NCBI RefSeq assembly: GCF_008386495.1
Contig: NZ_VTHJ01000016.1
Location: 22,307-86,306, forward strand
Direction of reading: 5' to 3'
DNA: 64,000 nucleotides
From: Streptomyces tailanensis
GTDB taxonomy: Bacteria; Actinomycetota; Actinomycetes; Streptomycetales; Streptomycetaceae
Positions 33,540 through 42,304 of the stretch are shown in pieces. Position 1 is the first letter of the stretch. Each line of letters starts with the position of its first letter. The position numbers and the translations under genes are program-made. The notes under the pieces are model-generated. The model had not been told where the DNA came from, made no database searches, and was given only the letters and a program-made list of their open reading frames with translations.

Positions 33540-36539
33540 ATGTCCATGTTCATGTTGATCCTTCTGGGCGGGGCGGCCGCCTTTTTCGTGGTCGCCATGA
33601 TCATGGCCGCCACGTCGAGCAAGAAGCCGGGCCAAGGCGGCGGCGGTCGGGCACGCTCATCGTCCAGCCGCTCCAAGTCGTCCTCCGCGTCGGGCGCTTC
33701 GTCCCGGCGCGAGGACCTCCGCCTGCCGTACCGCTATGCCGACGACATGATCTTCGTCCACGGCGACTCGGTGTGGACCGGCCTCGTCCTGCCCAACGCC
33801 ATCGACGAGTACCTGAACGCCCAGGAACTCCAGGCGATGGCCGAGGGCCCGCCGCGCGGTCTGCTCAACCTCGCCCGCGGCGACCGCAACGTCGAGTGCC
33901 ACTACCGCAAGGTCTACCAGCCGATCACCGCGCTGACCTGGGCGGAAGACCTGAACGCGATCGCCTGGGACCCGACCGACAACTACAAGGCCTACAACCT
34001 CCGCAAGGCCGAGTACCAGGAACGCATCGGCGCCAACCGGGAGCGCAACGTCCTGCTGGTGAAGTTGGGTTCACTCAAGCGCAACAGCGGCGGTTCCGGG
34101 GTGATGTCCGAGGACGACGAACCGTACGACGAGCCGGGCCTGCTACGCGGCGTAAGCGGTGCCGCCGACCACGTGGCCGCCACCGCGACCGGGGTCGCCG
34201 ACGAGTACCTGTCGCCCTCCGTCGTCGCGGAATGGACGCAGGTGGCGACCGAGGTCCACGAGAGCCTGGAGACCCTCAAGGGCACGCCCCTCACCCGCGA
34301 AGAACTCGTCTGGCTGATCCGCAAGCCCCTCCACGGCGACCTGCCCGTCCCGCCCGAGCCGGTGCTCGGCTCGCGCGCGTGGGGCCCCAATGCCTTCGAC
34401 CTGGTCGTCGACTTCTCCGGCGAGAACCGCAAAACCCACATCGTCCTCAACCAGTACGACGAGGTCACCGGCGAACAGCAGACCAGCTACACCACCACCC
34501 TCGTCGCCGCCAACTGGCCTGCGGAGACCCGCTTCCGCCAGTCGACGGCGTGGGCGCGTTACGCGGCCCAGCACGTGGAGTTCCCCGTCGAGATCGACAT
34601 GCGTTTCACGCTCATCCCATACCTGAAGTTCAAGGACCGGGCGGACAAGATCCGCGGCAACCTCGTCGACGAGATGAACGACATGGCCAACTCCGGCCGC
34701 ACCCCGGACACCAAGCTGGCCCACCAGGTCACCCGCGCCCAGGAGCTCGTCGACGACATCGAGGAGCACAAGATGCCGGGGATGGAGGCGCAGATCCGCT
34801 TCACGATCTCGGCTCCGAGCGTGAAGGAACTCGAACGCCGCCGCCGGGTCCTGGAGATGCAGTTCAAGCAGGACTTGAAGGTCACCCTGCTACGTCCGAC
34901 CCGCCAGCAGTGGCGGCTGCTCCAGTCCCAACTCCCGGGTGACGCCCCGAAGCTCCCCATCGCTCCCTACCTGCGACTGCAGGAGGTCGAGCAGCTGGGC
35001 GCCGGACTCCCCACCGCCGGCACTGAGTTGGGCGACAACCCCGAGCAGCGCTCCGGCAAGCGCCTCGGCTGGGTCGGCAACCTCGTCGGCTGGGCGGGCA
35101 AGATGCCAGTCCACTACTCACTGCACGTGGGTCCGGCCCGAAATGACGGCGGTGGCCTGGCGATCGTAGGTGCGTCGGGTGGTGGAAAGTCGTCGTTGGC
35201 CCTTCAGAAGTTCTACGAGGAGTCGGAGTCGGGCGTCCGCTGCCTGGTCATCGACCCCAAGACCGACTTCGCCCAGCTGTGCTACTACCTGGCCTTCGGC
35301 TCCCAGGTGAACGACCCGGCGTTCGCGGGCGACGCGGAGGCGGGTCTCCTCGGCACCCCGGCCAGCCGGTTCCAGCCGGTGAACCCGGAGTTCTGGGCGG
35401 AGACGGAAGTCGTCGACCTCCTCAAGGGCCAGGCGGGTGTCCTGGACCCCTGGGTAATCGCACGTGACGTACCCGCCGGGCGGCTCCTCGCCGAGTCGAT
35501 GCTGCGCGGCTTCCTCGGCGACGAGGACTACCAGCGCGTACGCCTCCCCGTCATCGAGGGCATGGCCACGGTGATCGGCCGCTACAACTCCGCGATCCGC
35601 CAAGCGGTTGACCACGGCTACACGGCCAGGGACGCCGAACAGCAGGTGCCTCGGCCGACGTTGTGGCAGGTGGTCGACGAGGTCGTTGCGGCGTATGAGC
35701 ACGCGCTCGCGACGAACGACCGGGAAGCGGCGAAGGACCTGAAGCTCGCCCAGATGCTGTTGACCGAGCTGCGCACGCTCCCCTACGCCCGTCTGGCCTT
35801 CGCCGAACACCCGCAGCCGCTGTCCGCGATGCGCAAGCGCCGTACGGTCATCACCCTGCGCGGCTTCCAGTCCCCCGCGGCCTCCGACCCGCGCAACTGG
35901 AACCCGGCGGAGCGCCTCGCGGCGACGGCCCTGATGGCGGTCGTGGAGCTGGGCAGCCAGATGCTGGACGTCGGCTACGAGAAGAACCCGGTGACGGGCG
36001 AGATCGGCCTGCGCCCCAAGGCGCTGTTCGTGGACGAGGCGTACGTCGTCACGGCCACGGAGTCGGGCCGCGACCTGATGCGCCGCGCCCTGAAGCAGGG
36101 CCGCTCCTACCTGGCCGTGACCGTCCTGATCACCCAGCAGGCCATCGACCTCGTCCAGATCGAGGACTCTGAGGCCCGCAGCGGTGGCGCCAACCAGATC
36201 CACACGGTCTTCGCCTTCAAGCAGAAGTCCGCGCAGGAGGCGTCCCTCGTGGCCCCGCTCCTCGGCCGCCCCGAGGACGACCAGAAGGTCATCAACGCCC
36301 TGCAGGAACTCCGCACCGGTGTCTGCCTTCAGCGCGACGCCGACAAGCGCGTCGGGACGGTCGCCGTCGACCTGGTCTTCAAGGAGATCCTCGCGGCGAC
36401 TGACACGAACGGCACGACCCGCCCGGCCCGTCAGGGCATCAACCCGCCGCTGAGCGTCTGGGACTGGACGTTCCTGCAGGAGGCGGAGGAGGACCCGGCG
36501 ACGGCGCGGGCCGCCACGCCGGAACCGTCTGCCGCATGA
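33540..36539 (+). CDS. VirB4-like secretion ATPase
   Basis: 999 residues. An N-terminal membrane helix (MFMLILLGGAAAFFVVAMIMA) and a Ser-rich linker precede the VirB4 N-terminal domain. Walker A GASGGGKSS is near residue 543, followed by VIDPKTDF; the Walker B region ALFVDEAYVV is near residue 828 and the QQAIDL motif follows. This is the hallmark ATPase of type IV secretion and energises the channel. The 3' end is 42 bp before a 43-codon gene. Confidence 0.93.
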   Translation: MSMFMLILLGGAAAFFVVAMIMAATSSKKPGQGGGGRARSSSSRSKSSSASGASSRREDLRLPYRYADDMIFVHGDSVWTGLVLPNAIDEYLNAQELQAMAEGPPRGLLNLARGDRNVECHYRKVYQPITALTWAEDLNAIAWDPTDNYKAYNLRKAEYQERIGANRERNVLLVKLGSLKRNSGGSGVMSEDDEPYDEPGLLRGVSGAADHVAATATGVADEYLSPSVVAEWTQVATEVHESLETLKGTPLTREELVWLIRKPLHGDLPVPPEPVLGSRAWGPNAFDLVVDFSGENRKTHIVLNQYDEVTGEQQTSYTTTLVAANWPAETRFRQSTAWARYAAQHVEFPVEIDMRFTLIPYLKFKDRADKIRGNLVDEMNDMANSGRTPDTKLAHQVTRAQELVDDIEEHKMPGMEAQIRFTISAPSVKELERRRRVLEMQFKQDLKVTLLRPTRQQWRLLQSQLPGDAPKLPIAPYLRLQEVEQLGAGLPTAGTELGDNPEQRSGKRLGWVGNLVGWAGKMPVHYSLHVGPARNDGGGLAIVGASGGGKSSLALQKFYEESESGVRCLVIDPKTDFAQLCYYLAFGSQVNDPAFAGDAEAGLLGTPASRFQPVNPEFWAETEVVDLLKGQAGVLDPWVIARDVPAGRLLAESMLRGFLGDEDYQRVRLPVIEGMATVIGRYNSAIRQAVDHGYTARDAEQQVPRPTLWQVVDEVVAAYEHALATNDREAAKDLKLAQMLLTELRTLPYARLAFAEHPQPLSAMRKRRTVITLRGFQSPAASDPRNWNPAERLAATALMAVVELGSQMLDVGYEKNPVTGEIGLRPKALFVDEAYVVTATESGRDLMRRALKQGRSYLAVTVLITQQAIDLVQIEDSEARSGGANQIHTVFAFKQKSAQEASLVAPLLGRPEDDQKVINALQELRTGVCLQRDADKRVGTVAVDLVFKEILAATDTNGTTRPARQGINPPLSVWDWTFLQEAEEDPATARAATPEPSAA

Positions 36540-36581
36540 TGCCTGCCCGAACCACCCGTCACCCCAGGAGGCTATACCTTC

Positions 36582-36713
36582 ATGTTCCGGTCCAAGACCC
36601 TCACCCAGAACTGCGATCCCGGCTTCAAGGCGCCTGAGGGTTATCGCACGGAAGACGCATTGGCGAGTGGCTGCGTGCTGACGAACTATCTTCTCGATCC
36701 CCTGGACCAGTAA
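36582..36713 (+). CDS. 43-residue Cys protein with GCVLTNY ending
   Basis: ATG 36582 is preceded by CCAGGAGG, an excellent ribosome site, and the gene sits cleanly between the VirB4 and VirB6-like genes. The protein is essentially one module: NCDPGFKAPEGYRTEDALAS, then GCVLTNY. The same module ends the lipoprotein at 14993-15508 and the small protein at 26335-26517. Three occurrences make a real gene likely. The two conserved cysteines could form a disulfide or bind metal. The function is unknown. Confidence 0.72.
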   Translation: MFRSKTLTQNCDPGFKAPEGYRTEDALASGCVLTNYLLDPLDQ

Positions 36714-36793
36714 CAGGACTGATCCCGTAGGCGGGTCCCACAGCTCGCGCGACCAAGGTGTTCCCTCTCGCCCCCTCCCCGTTAGGACTTCAG

Positions 36794-38986
36794 ATGCCCC
36801 CGCGCAACGCGCTGAGCCGCCGCATTCGAAAAGTCGGCGCAGCCGTCCGTGCCGGCCTCTTCCTGGTGCTGGCGCTGATCGCCCTCACCCTGGCCGCGCC
36901 GACGTCGGCGTCCGCGGACTTCACCTGCGACTTCACCGGGGACGAGACCTACCACAGGGACTCCCCGGGCAGTAATGGCGAGGCCTTCATACCCACGGTT
37001 GCGCAATGGAGCCCGGCCGTCGCGCCGATCGGCGGTCTCCTGAGCGAAGGAAAACCCGCCACCGAAGACTTGGTGAAACCGAAGGACGCGGGCAGCTACA
37101 CCCTGTACGAACTGAACGGCATGCGGGGTCTCAACTGGTCCATGACCTTCAAGGACAAGGAAGACGCCCAAAAGAACAACGGCGCCTGGTTCAGCGGGGC
37201 GGATGACTGTTCGCTCATGGCCTGGGTCAACAACAGCATGGCAAACCTCATCTTCAACGGCACCAAGGTCCTGACTCGGTTCTCCATCTCGATCAAGGAG
37301 ATGGCCTCCAACCCGAGTCCCTTCGCCGCCCTTTACTCGGGACGGGACAACGCCGTCAAGACGCTCAAGTCCCACGTTCTCGAACCAGCCGTCCCGGTGA
37401 TGATCGTGCTGGTCGGCTTCTGGGTGTTCGCCAAGTGGCGCAAGGGCGACATGCGCGAGGTCTGGGCAGGGATCTCCTGGACAGGGTTGACCACGATCGC
37501 GGTCATAGCCGTTCTGTCCGGCAGCAACTACAACCTCTTCGTGTCAGGCGCCGACAAATGGATCGCGGAGGCCAATTCGACGCTTACTTCGACCGCGCTG
37601 TCCAGCGTGTCAGGTACGCCGCAGCCGCCGTGCGATCTGAACGACAGCCGAGGAAATGAGGGTCTTCGGCTCTCCAGTTGCGCGATGTACGACACGCTGG
37701 CGTTCCGCCCGTGGGCACTCGGCCAGTTCGGAGAGGCAGGCAACACCTGCATCTTCAGGTTGAAGAGCGACAAATCGACCGCCACGAACGGTTACTGCCC
37801 GGAAACGGTCCCGGAAGGGGTCTCGATGGGAGTCCCGAAGCACACCGGTTGTTACTGGGGTACGGAGGACAGCACCCGCTGCGCGGATCTCCGCGTGCGC
37901 CAGGCCATCACACAGTCCATAACCGACATCGACACAGAGTCCATAGAGGGCGAAGAGGAAAAGGGCCTCGACCAGTTCTACGACTGGACGCTGATCCGCG
38001 GGGACATCGCCAAGGGCACGTACTACCCGGTGCCCTATCCGGACTGGGCAGGCATGAACGCCGCCGACCGAGTCGGCATAGCCTTCTACTCCCTCATCGC
38101 CGCCTTCATTGTCGGTTTGATGGTCATCGTCCTCAGCGCGCTGACCCTGCTCTGGCACGCGGTCACGCTGATCCTGATCATCATGCTGCCGCTGGTCGCC
38201 ACACTCGGTATCCATCCCTCACAGCAGAAGCTGCTCAAGGGCTGGCTGGAGACGTTCATCCACAGCTTCGTGCTGCGGGCGGGCTTCGGAGTGATCCTGA
38301 CCGTCCTGCTGGTCCTGTACCAGATCATCCTTCCGGCCCAGGTCGCCCTGGGTACGCAGCTGTTGATGCTGGTCCTGGTCACCGCCGCCGTGGTGATGAT
38401 GCTGAAGAAGCTCCTCGCCGGGAACTTCAGCCCCGAGTTCGCGGGCGGTGCCGGTGACGCGATGGGCATCCGGGAGGCGGCGAGCGCGGGCAGCGACAAG
38501 GTGGTCGCCAAGGGGGACAAGGCCATGGTGAACACGGCCAAGGCCGGCGGGCGGGTCGTGGGCAAGACCGCCGCGGGGGCAGCCAACTTGCTCACCGGAC
38601 GCAAGGGCCGTAAAGCGCTCCAGGAGCAGGGCTGGATCGGCATGTCCCAACGGGAACAGCGCAAGGCCTCGTACGCGGCGTACGAGTCGGGGCAGGAACA
38701 GCTCAAGGACAAGGCAAAGGCAGGGCTCCAGCAGGCCCCACCATCGACCTCTTCCTCCCGTGGCGGCCGTGTCAGTGGTTCCAGCGGTCAGGGCGCCTCG
38801 CAGACGCCTCAGACTCCGCAGGCACCCCAGAATTCGCAGACCTCACAGCAGACGCAGGACCCGCAACCACAGCCGACCACCCCTCGCCCCCGTACACCGG
38901 CCCCCGAGCCGTCACCTGCGCCCCGTCCGTCCACGCCTCCGACACCGGCACCACGGGACCCACGCACCCCTGACGGCCGCGTCTGA
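36794..38986 (+). CDS. VirB6/TrbL-like polytopic membrane protein
   Basis: 730 residues from ATG 36794 (TTAGGA upstream); GTG 36758 would add 12. A cleavable signal (VRAGLFLVLALIALTLAAPTSA) is followed by a large Cys-containing external domain, then about six membrane helices in two groups (~200-260, ~435-560) including IIMLPLVATLGIHPSQQKLLKGWLET-type loops. The last ~150 residues are Gln/Thr/Pro-rich and disordered. This matches VirB6/TrbL channel proteins of actinobacterial type IV systems. Confidence 0.85.
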   Translation: MPPRNALSRRIRKVGAAVRAGLFLVLALIALTLAAPTSASADFTCDFTGDETYHRDSPGSNGEAFIPTVAQWSPAVAPIGGLLSEGKPATEDLVKPKDAGSYTLYELNGMRGLNWSMTFKDKEDAQKNNGAWFSGADDCSLMAWVNNSMANLIFNGTKVLTRFSISIKEMASNPSPFAALYSGRDNAVKTLKSHVLEPAVPVMIVLVGFWVFAKWRKGDMREVWAGISWTGLTTIAVIAVLSGSNYNLFVSGADKWIAEANSTLTSTALSSVSGTPQPPCDLNDSRGNEGLRLSSCAMYDTLAFRPWALGQFGEAGNTCIFRLKSDKSTATNGYCPETVPEGVSMGVPKHTGCYWGTEDSTRCADLRVRQAITQSITDIDTESIEGEEEKGLDQFYDWTLIRGDIAKGTYYPVPYPDWAGMNAADRVGIAFYSLIAAFIVGLMVIVLSALTLLWHAVTLILIIMLPLVATLGIHPSQQKLLKGWLETFIHSFVLRAGFGVILTVLLVLYQIILPAQVALGTQLLMLVLVTAAVVMMLKKLLAGNFSPEFAGGAGDAMGIREAASAGSDKVVAKGDKAMVNTAKAGGRVVGKTAAGAANLLTGRKGRKALQEQGWIGMSQREQRKASYAAYESGQEQLKDKAKAGLQQAPPSTSSSRGGRVSGSSGQGASQTPQTPQAPQNSQTSQQTQDPQPQPTTPRPRTPAPEPSPAPRPSTPPTPAPRDPRTPDGRV

Positions 38987-39033
38987 ACCGCTGTCCTAAC
39001 CCGCCCCCGCCTCCCCCCTCACGAGGAGCCCCC

Positions 39034-39654
39034 ATGCCCGTCCTGACCGCCGACCGCACCCCCGACCAGTTGGTCGGGGAACTCCAGCGGTTCTTCGGCG
39101 TGGACTGGCCCACGGTGTGGGCGGGGGTGCCGGAGGACGCGGCCAAGCGCGCCCATTGGTGCGCGGGCTTTGGCTGGCAGCCTCTATGGTTCGAGGCCGG
39201 GCTGCGGGTACGTACGGCGCTGGGCGGCCGCCTGCACCTGGCTTCGGCCGCACTGGGACAGCCGGTGACCCGGGTCGAGCAGGTGCTGTGGGCCGCGCGA
39301 GCCGGGGGCACGGACGAAAATCAGCGAGTCACCGAAATGGCTGAGGCCCGCTGGACGGCCTATGTCGACGCTCTGCGCGGTCTCATGGGCGACCCGTACT
39401 GGAACGGCATGTGGAACACCCCCGGTTTCCCTGAACTCCCCGGCCGTGGCCCCTGGTACAACCCTGAGTGGCGCATGGCCCACCGGGATCCTCACCGGGT
39501 CGCCATGTGGTGGTTCCGTACCCCGGGAGCCCCGGTGATCGAGTTGAAGATGACACTCGGGACGGGCTCACCGACCGAGCCGACACCCGCCGATGCGAGG
39601 ATCGGGCTCAACTGTCACGCGCCGCAGGACGGGGCAAATCCCGGACCGGCCTGA
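39034..39654 (+). CDS. Family A protein, right-arm copy 1
   Basis: 206 residues from ATG 39034 (ACGAGGAG upstream). It shares VDWPTVWAGVP, WCAGFGWQPL, RVRTALGGRLHLAS, a YVDALRGLMGDPYW segment, GFPELPGRGPW and DPHRVAMWW with the copies at 29438 and 39694. It probably arose by tandem duplication with the next gene. Unlike the other two it is not directly followed by a family B gene. The function is unknown. Confidence 0.68.
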   Translation: MPVLTADRTPDQLVGELQRFFGVDWPTVWAGVPEDAAKRAHWCAGFGWQPLWFEAGLRVRTALGGRLHLASAALGQPVTRVEQVLWAARAGGTDENQRVTEMAEARWTAYVDALRGLMGDPYWNGMWNTPGFPELPGRGPWYNPEWRMAHRDPHRVAMWWFRTPGAPVIELKMTLGTGSPTEPTPADARIGLNCHAPQDGANPGPA

Positions 39655-39693
39655 CAGCACCGAGACTCACGCGAGACAGACGCAGGAGCACAC

Positions 39694-40305
39694 ATGCCGA
39701 CGTTCCAGATCGACGAATCGCCGCAGCGCCTGGCCGAAGAACTGGCCGGACTCGAGCACGTGGACTGGCCCGCGATCTGGGCCGGCCCGCCCAACCCGGG
39801 CCCGGCCTTGAACGACTGGTGTGCGCTGTTTGGCTGGAAGCCACTGCCCCAGGACCGCGTCCTGGCCGTGCGCACCGCGACGGGCGGCCGACTGAGCCTG
39901 ACGCCCGTGGCCGAGGGGGGCTGGAGCCCGGTCCAATCTCTCCGCTGGACGACCTGGCATCTCCGGGCCGGTAACTCCAGCGAGAACGATCAAGTGCTGG
40001 AGATTGCGGCGGATGCCTGGCCCAGGTACGAAGCCGCCGCCCGAGGAGTTCTTGGTACACCGGAATTCTCCGGCGCCTGGGACTCCCCTACATTTCCCGA
40101 GCCACGAGGCACGGACCACTGGCTTCCCTCACGCGAAATGCGCCTGAGCGACCGCGACCCGTACCGACTCGCTGTCTGGAGGGGTACGGGCAGCGAAGAT
40201 CCGGTCATCGCGCTCCAAGTGCTCAGCGGCGGAGTCACCCCCCGTGGAGTGGGGCTGCGGGCGGTCATGATCAGCGTGGTGTGCTACCCGCAGGAAACAC
40301 AGTGA
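39694..40305 (+). CDS. Family A protein, right-arm copy 2
   Basis: 203 residues, with the same plan as the neighbour: VDWPAIWAGPP, WCALFGWKPL, AVRTATGGRLSLTP, YEAAARGVLGTPEF, FPEPRG, DPYRLAVW. Its stop overlaps the GTG of the family B gene (GTGA), mirroring the left arm where A also runs into B by 4 bp. That conserved coupling argues that A and B act together, probably as a complex. Confidence 0.68.
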   Translation: MPTFQIDESPQRLAEELAGLEHVDWPAIWAGPPNPGPALNDWCALFGWKPLPQDRVLAVRTATGGRLSLTPVAEGGWSPVQSLRWTTWHLRAGNSSENDQVLEIAADAWPRYEAAARGVLGTPEFSGAWDSPTFPEPRGTDHWLPSREMRLSDRDPYRLAVWRGTGSEDPVIALQVLSGGVTPRGVGLRAVMISVVCYPQETQ

Positions 40306-41528
40306 GCGTAGAAACCGTCACCCGGACACCCATCCAACGCGCTCTCACCCTCCAGATCGAAGCAGGCGCTCCTCTTCCCAAAGCGAAGGCCAAGCGCATC
40401 GCGAACGAGATCCTCGAGTCGGCCGCAGCAGCCGACAAGACCGTCGAGGAATACCTCGTCGACTACGCTAAAGGGCTTGACGTCAAGGCTCTTCGCGAGG
40501 GCATGAAGTCGGCCTTCTGGTCCTACGGTATTCCCCACCCGGACCTTCCGTCGGGCAAAGTTCTTAGCAGCCAGCACCTCGCTGCCATCTGGTCCGACAT
40601 GGAGAACGACAATGAGGCCGACAGCGCCCGCTACCTAGAGGGCACACCGGGCGGAAAGGCTCTGGGCGAACTCCACCTGTGGAACCCCCAGGTGCAAACG
40701 AGCCTCGGTTTCCTGGAGGACGAAGGCGAGGCCGCAGCCCGCAAAGCCTGGGGCGCCCTCTCGGAGAACTACGCCAAAGCCACCGACGGCGAGGCAATCG
40801 TCTTCGCCGGAGAACTCGCACCGTGGAGCGTCGCCTACGAAACCGAACTGCCCCAACTGCGCAGGACAATCGGCGCCGAGAACATCCACTTCATGTACGA
40901 CCTCTCCGAGGAGACCCTGAAGGGCCTCCCGCCCGAGAGTCAACAACTCCTGTCCGAGGGACGGGTCCGCTCACACGTCCACTTCTTCGCCCCCAACCCC
41001 GAAAACCCACCGCCCGAGAAGTACTGGGAGGCCGGATACCTGGACCTGGAGCACGTCAAATCACTACCCACCCCTGAGCTCCAGCGTGCCGCCATCCTCG
41101 AAGTGTGCGAGCGGGTGGCGCTGTTGGATCAGCAGCAGGCCGAAGCCGAAGCCGAGAAGCGCGCCCAGCAGGATCTGGACCTGAGCGCGGAACAGGAAGT
41201 CACCGCCCCCGGCATCGAGGAACAACAGCCGACGGCGGTCTCCCTCACCGAGCAGACGCCGACGACACCAGCACCGGAGTCCGCTCCCACCGCCATGGCC
41301 AGCACCCACGGCGTCTACCTGCCCGGCGTGGAAGTGAACGCCAAGGTGGCCTCCCAGCCGAGCAAGCCGCTCGAAGCCGCGCCGCAAGCCGTCGCCGGCA
41401 TGCACTTCCTGCCCGGAGTCACCGTGAAGCCTGTGGCGGCGCCCGCCGCCCCGGCCCCGGTTGAGGCCGCTCCCACGCAGGCCCCTCCTGCACCCGAGCA
41501 GGCACACGGCACAGGCATGGGGGAGTGA
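40302..41528 (+). CDS. Family B protein, right-arm copy
   Basis: 408 residues from GTG 40302. The core shared with the left-arm copy runs from SAFWSYG through LHLWNPQVQTSLGFLEDEGE, LSENYAKATDGEAIVFAGELAPWSVAYETELPQL and NIHFMYDL. The C-terminal third is disordered and carries three short repeats of the form (Y/F)LPGV.V (YLPGVEV, FLPGVTV), which in the left copy occur once. It has no signal or membrane helix. Repeats at the tail could be a secretion or docking signal; this is speculative. Confidence 0.66.
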   Translation: MSVETVTRTPIQRALTLQIEAGAPLPKAKAKRIANEILESAAAADKTVEEYLVDYAKGLDVKALREGMKSAFWSYGIPHPDLPSGKVLSSQHLAAIWSDMENDNEADSARYLEGTPGGKALGELHLWNPQVQTSLGFLEDEGEAAARKAWGALSENYAKATDGEAIVFAGELAPWSVAYETELPQLRRTIGAENIHFMYDLSEETLKGLPPESQQLLSEGRVRSHVHFFAPNPENPPPEKYWEAGYLDLEHVKSLPTPELQRAAILEVCERVALLDQQQAEAEAEKRAQQDLDLSAEQEVTAPGIEEQQPTAVSLTEQTPTTPAPESAPTAMASTHGVYLPGVEVNAKVASQPSKPLEAAPQAVAGMHFLPGVTVKPVAAPAAPAPVEAAPTQAPPAPEQAHGTGMGE

Positions 41529-41535
41529 TCGATCC

Positions 41536-42177
41536 ATGAGCCGCACCAAGGACACTCGTACGAGCCCCCCGGCGCCGTCCCGTCTCCGCCGTCTCCTCCA
41601 CCAGGACAAGACCGACCCCTGGGCCGTACGCATGCTCCCCCGCATCGTCTTCGGTCTGGCCGCCGCCTACACCCTCTTCGCGATCGCCTCGCAGAGTGGC
41701 TCCGCGTTCGTCATGGTCTGCGTCCTGCTGCTGCTCGGTGGAGTGGTCTGGCTGCTCCGCCGTCGCACCCAACTCCTCCTGGCCCTCGCGTCGACCATCC
41801 TCGCCCTGGCCTTCACCGGCTACTTCTCCGCAGTAGGTGATGCGGCGCGCATGAACACGAGTGCGGCCGTCACCGGGACGGCCGCGTTCGGATACTGGGC
41901 CCTCGCGGGGATGGCGTTGCTGGGCGCCTGGATGGTGAAGGAGCACCCTGGCCGACGAGGCGTCACCGTCGTGCTCGGCGATGTGATTCTCGCCATCGCG
42001 TCGATCGTCGGCATGTTCGTGCCGGACGCGGGCGTGCCGCTCGGATTCGTTGGTGTGCTCGGGGTGTTGGCGGTGCGCGGGGCGGGCGCAAAGGCTGTGA
42101 TCGGGCGGGTCAGGCGAGTCCGGCAGGGCATCGGGCGGACGCGGCGGCGCGAAGCCCCTGAAACGGCGGACAGTTGA
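41536..42177 (+). CDS. Multi-pass membrane protein
   Basis: 213 residues from ATG 41536. Hydrophobic segments (IVFGLAAAYTLFAIA, AFVMVCVLLLLGGVVWLL, LLLALASTILALAFTGYF, AFGYWALAGMALLGAWMV, VILAIASIVGMFVPDAG) indicate five or six helices between short basic ends. It follows the family B gene by 7 bp and so belongs to the right arm. The family is not recognised. Confidence 0.68.
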   Translation: MSRTKDTRTSPPAPSRLRRLLHQDKTDPWAVRMLPRIVFGLAAAYTLFAIASQSGSAFVMVCVLLLLGGVVWLLRRRTQLLLALASTILALAFTGYFSAVGDAARMNTSAAVTGTAAFGYWALAGMALLGAWMVKEHPGRRGVTVVLGDVILAIASIVGMFVPDAGVPLGFVGVLGVLAVRGAGAKAVIGRVRRVRQGIGRTRRREAPETADS

Positions 42178-42237
42178 GGCTTCTGTGAATGATTCGTCGC
42201 GTCACTGTTCGTTTCCGGTCAGCGCTTTGCACATGCG

Positions 42238-42297
42238 TTGCATCAGTTTGACAAGATGCCTTAGAGTCCCCCGCGATCACGGATCACCACGGGGGAC
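42238..42297 (+). promoter_or_regulatory. Promoter and 5' leader hairpin of WhiB-fusion gene
   Basis: TTGCAT (42238-42243) and TAGAGT (42262-42267) are spaced by 18 bp and make a plausible -35/-10 pair. GTCCCCCG (42266-42273) is perfectly complementary to CGGGGGAC (42290-42297). The right arm is the only ribosome-site-like sequence before the ATG at 42305, so pairing would hide it. The dyad could equally be a DNA operator overlapping the -10 box. Confidence 0.5.
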
Positions 42298-42304
42298 AAC
42301 ACAC

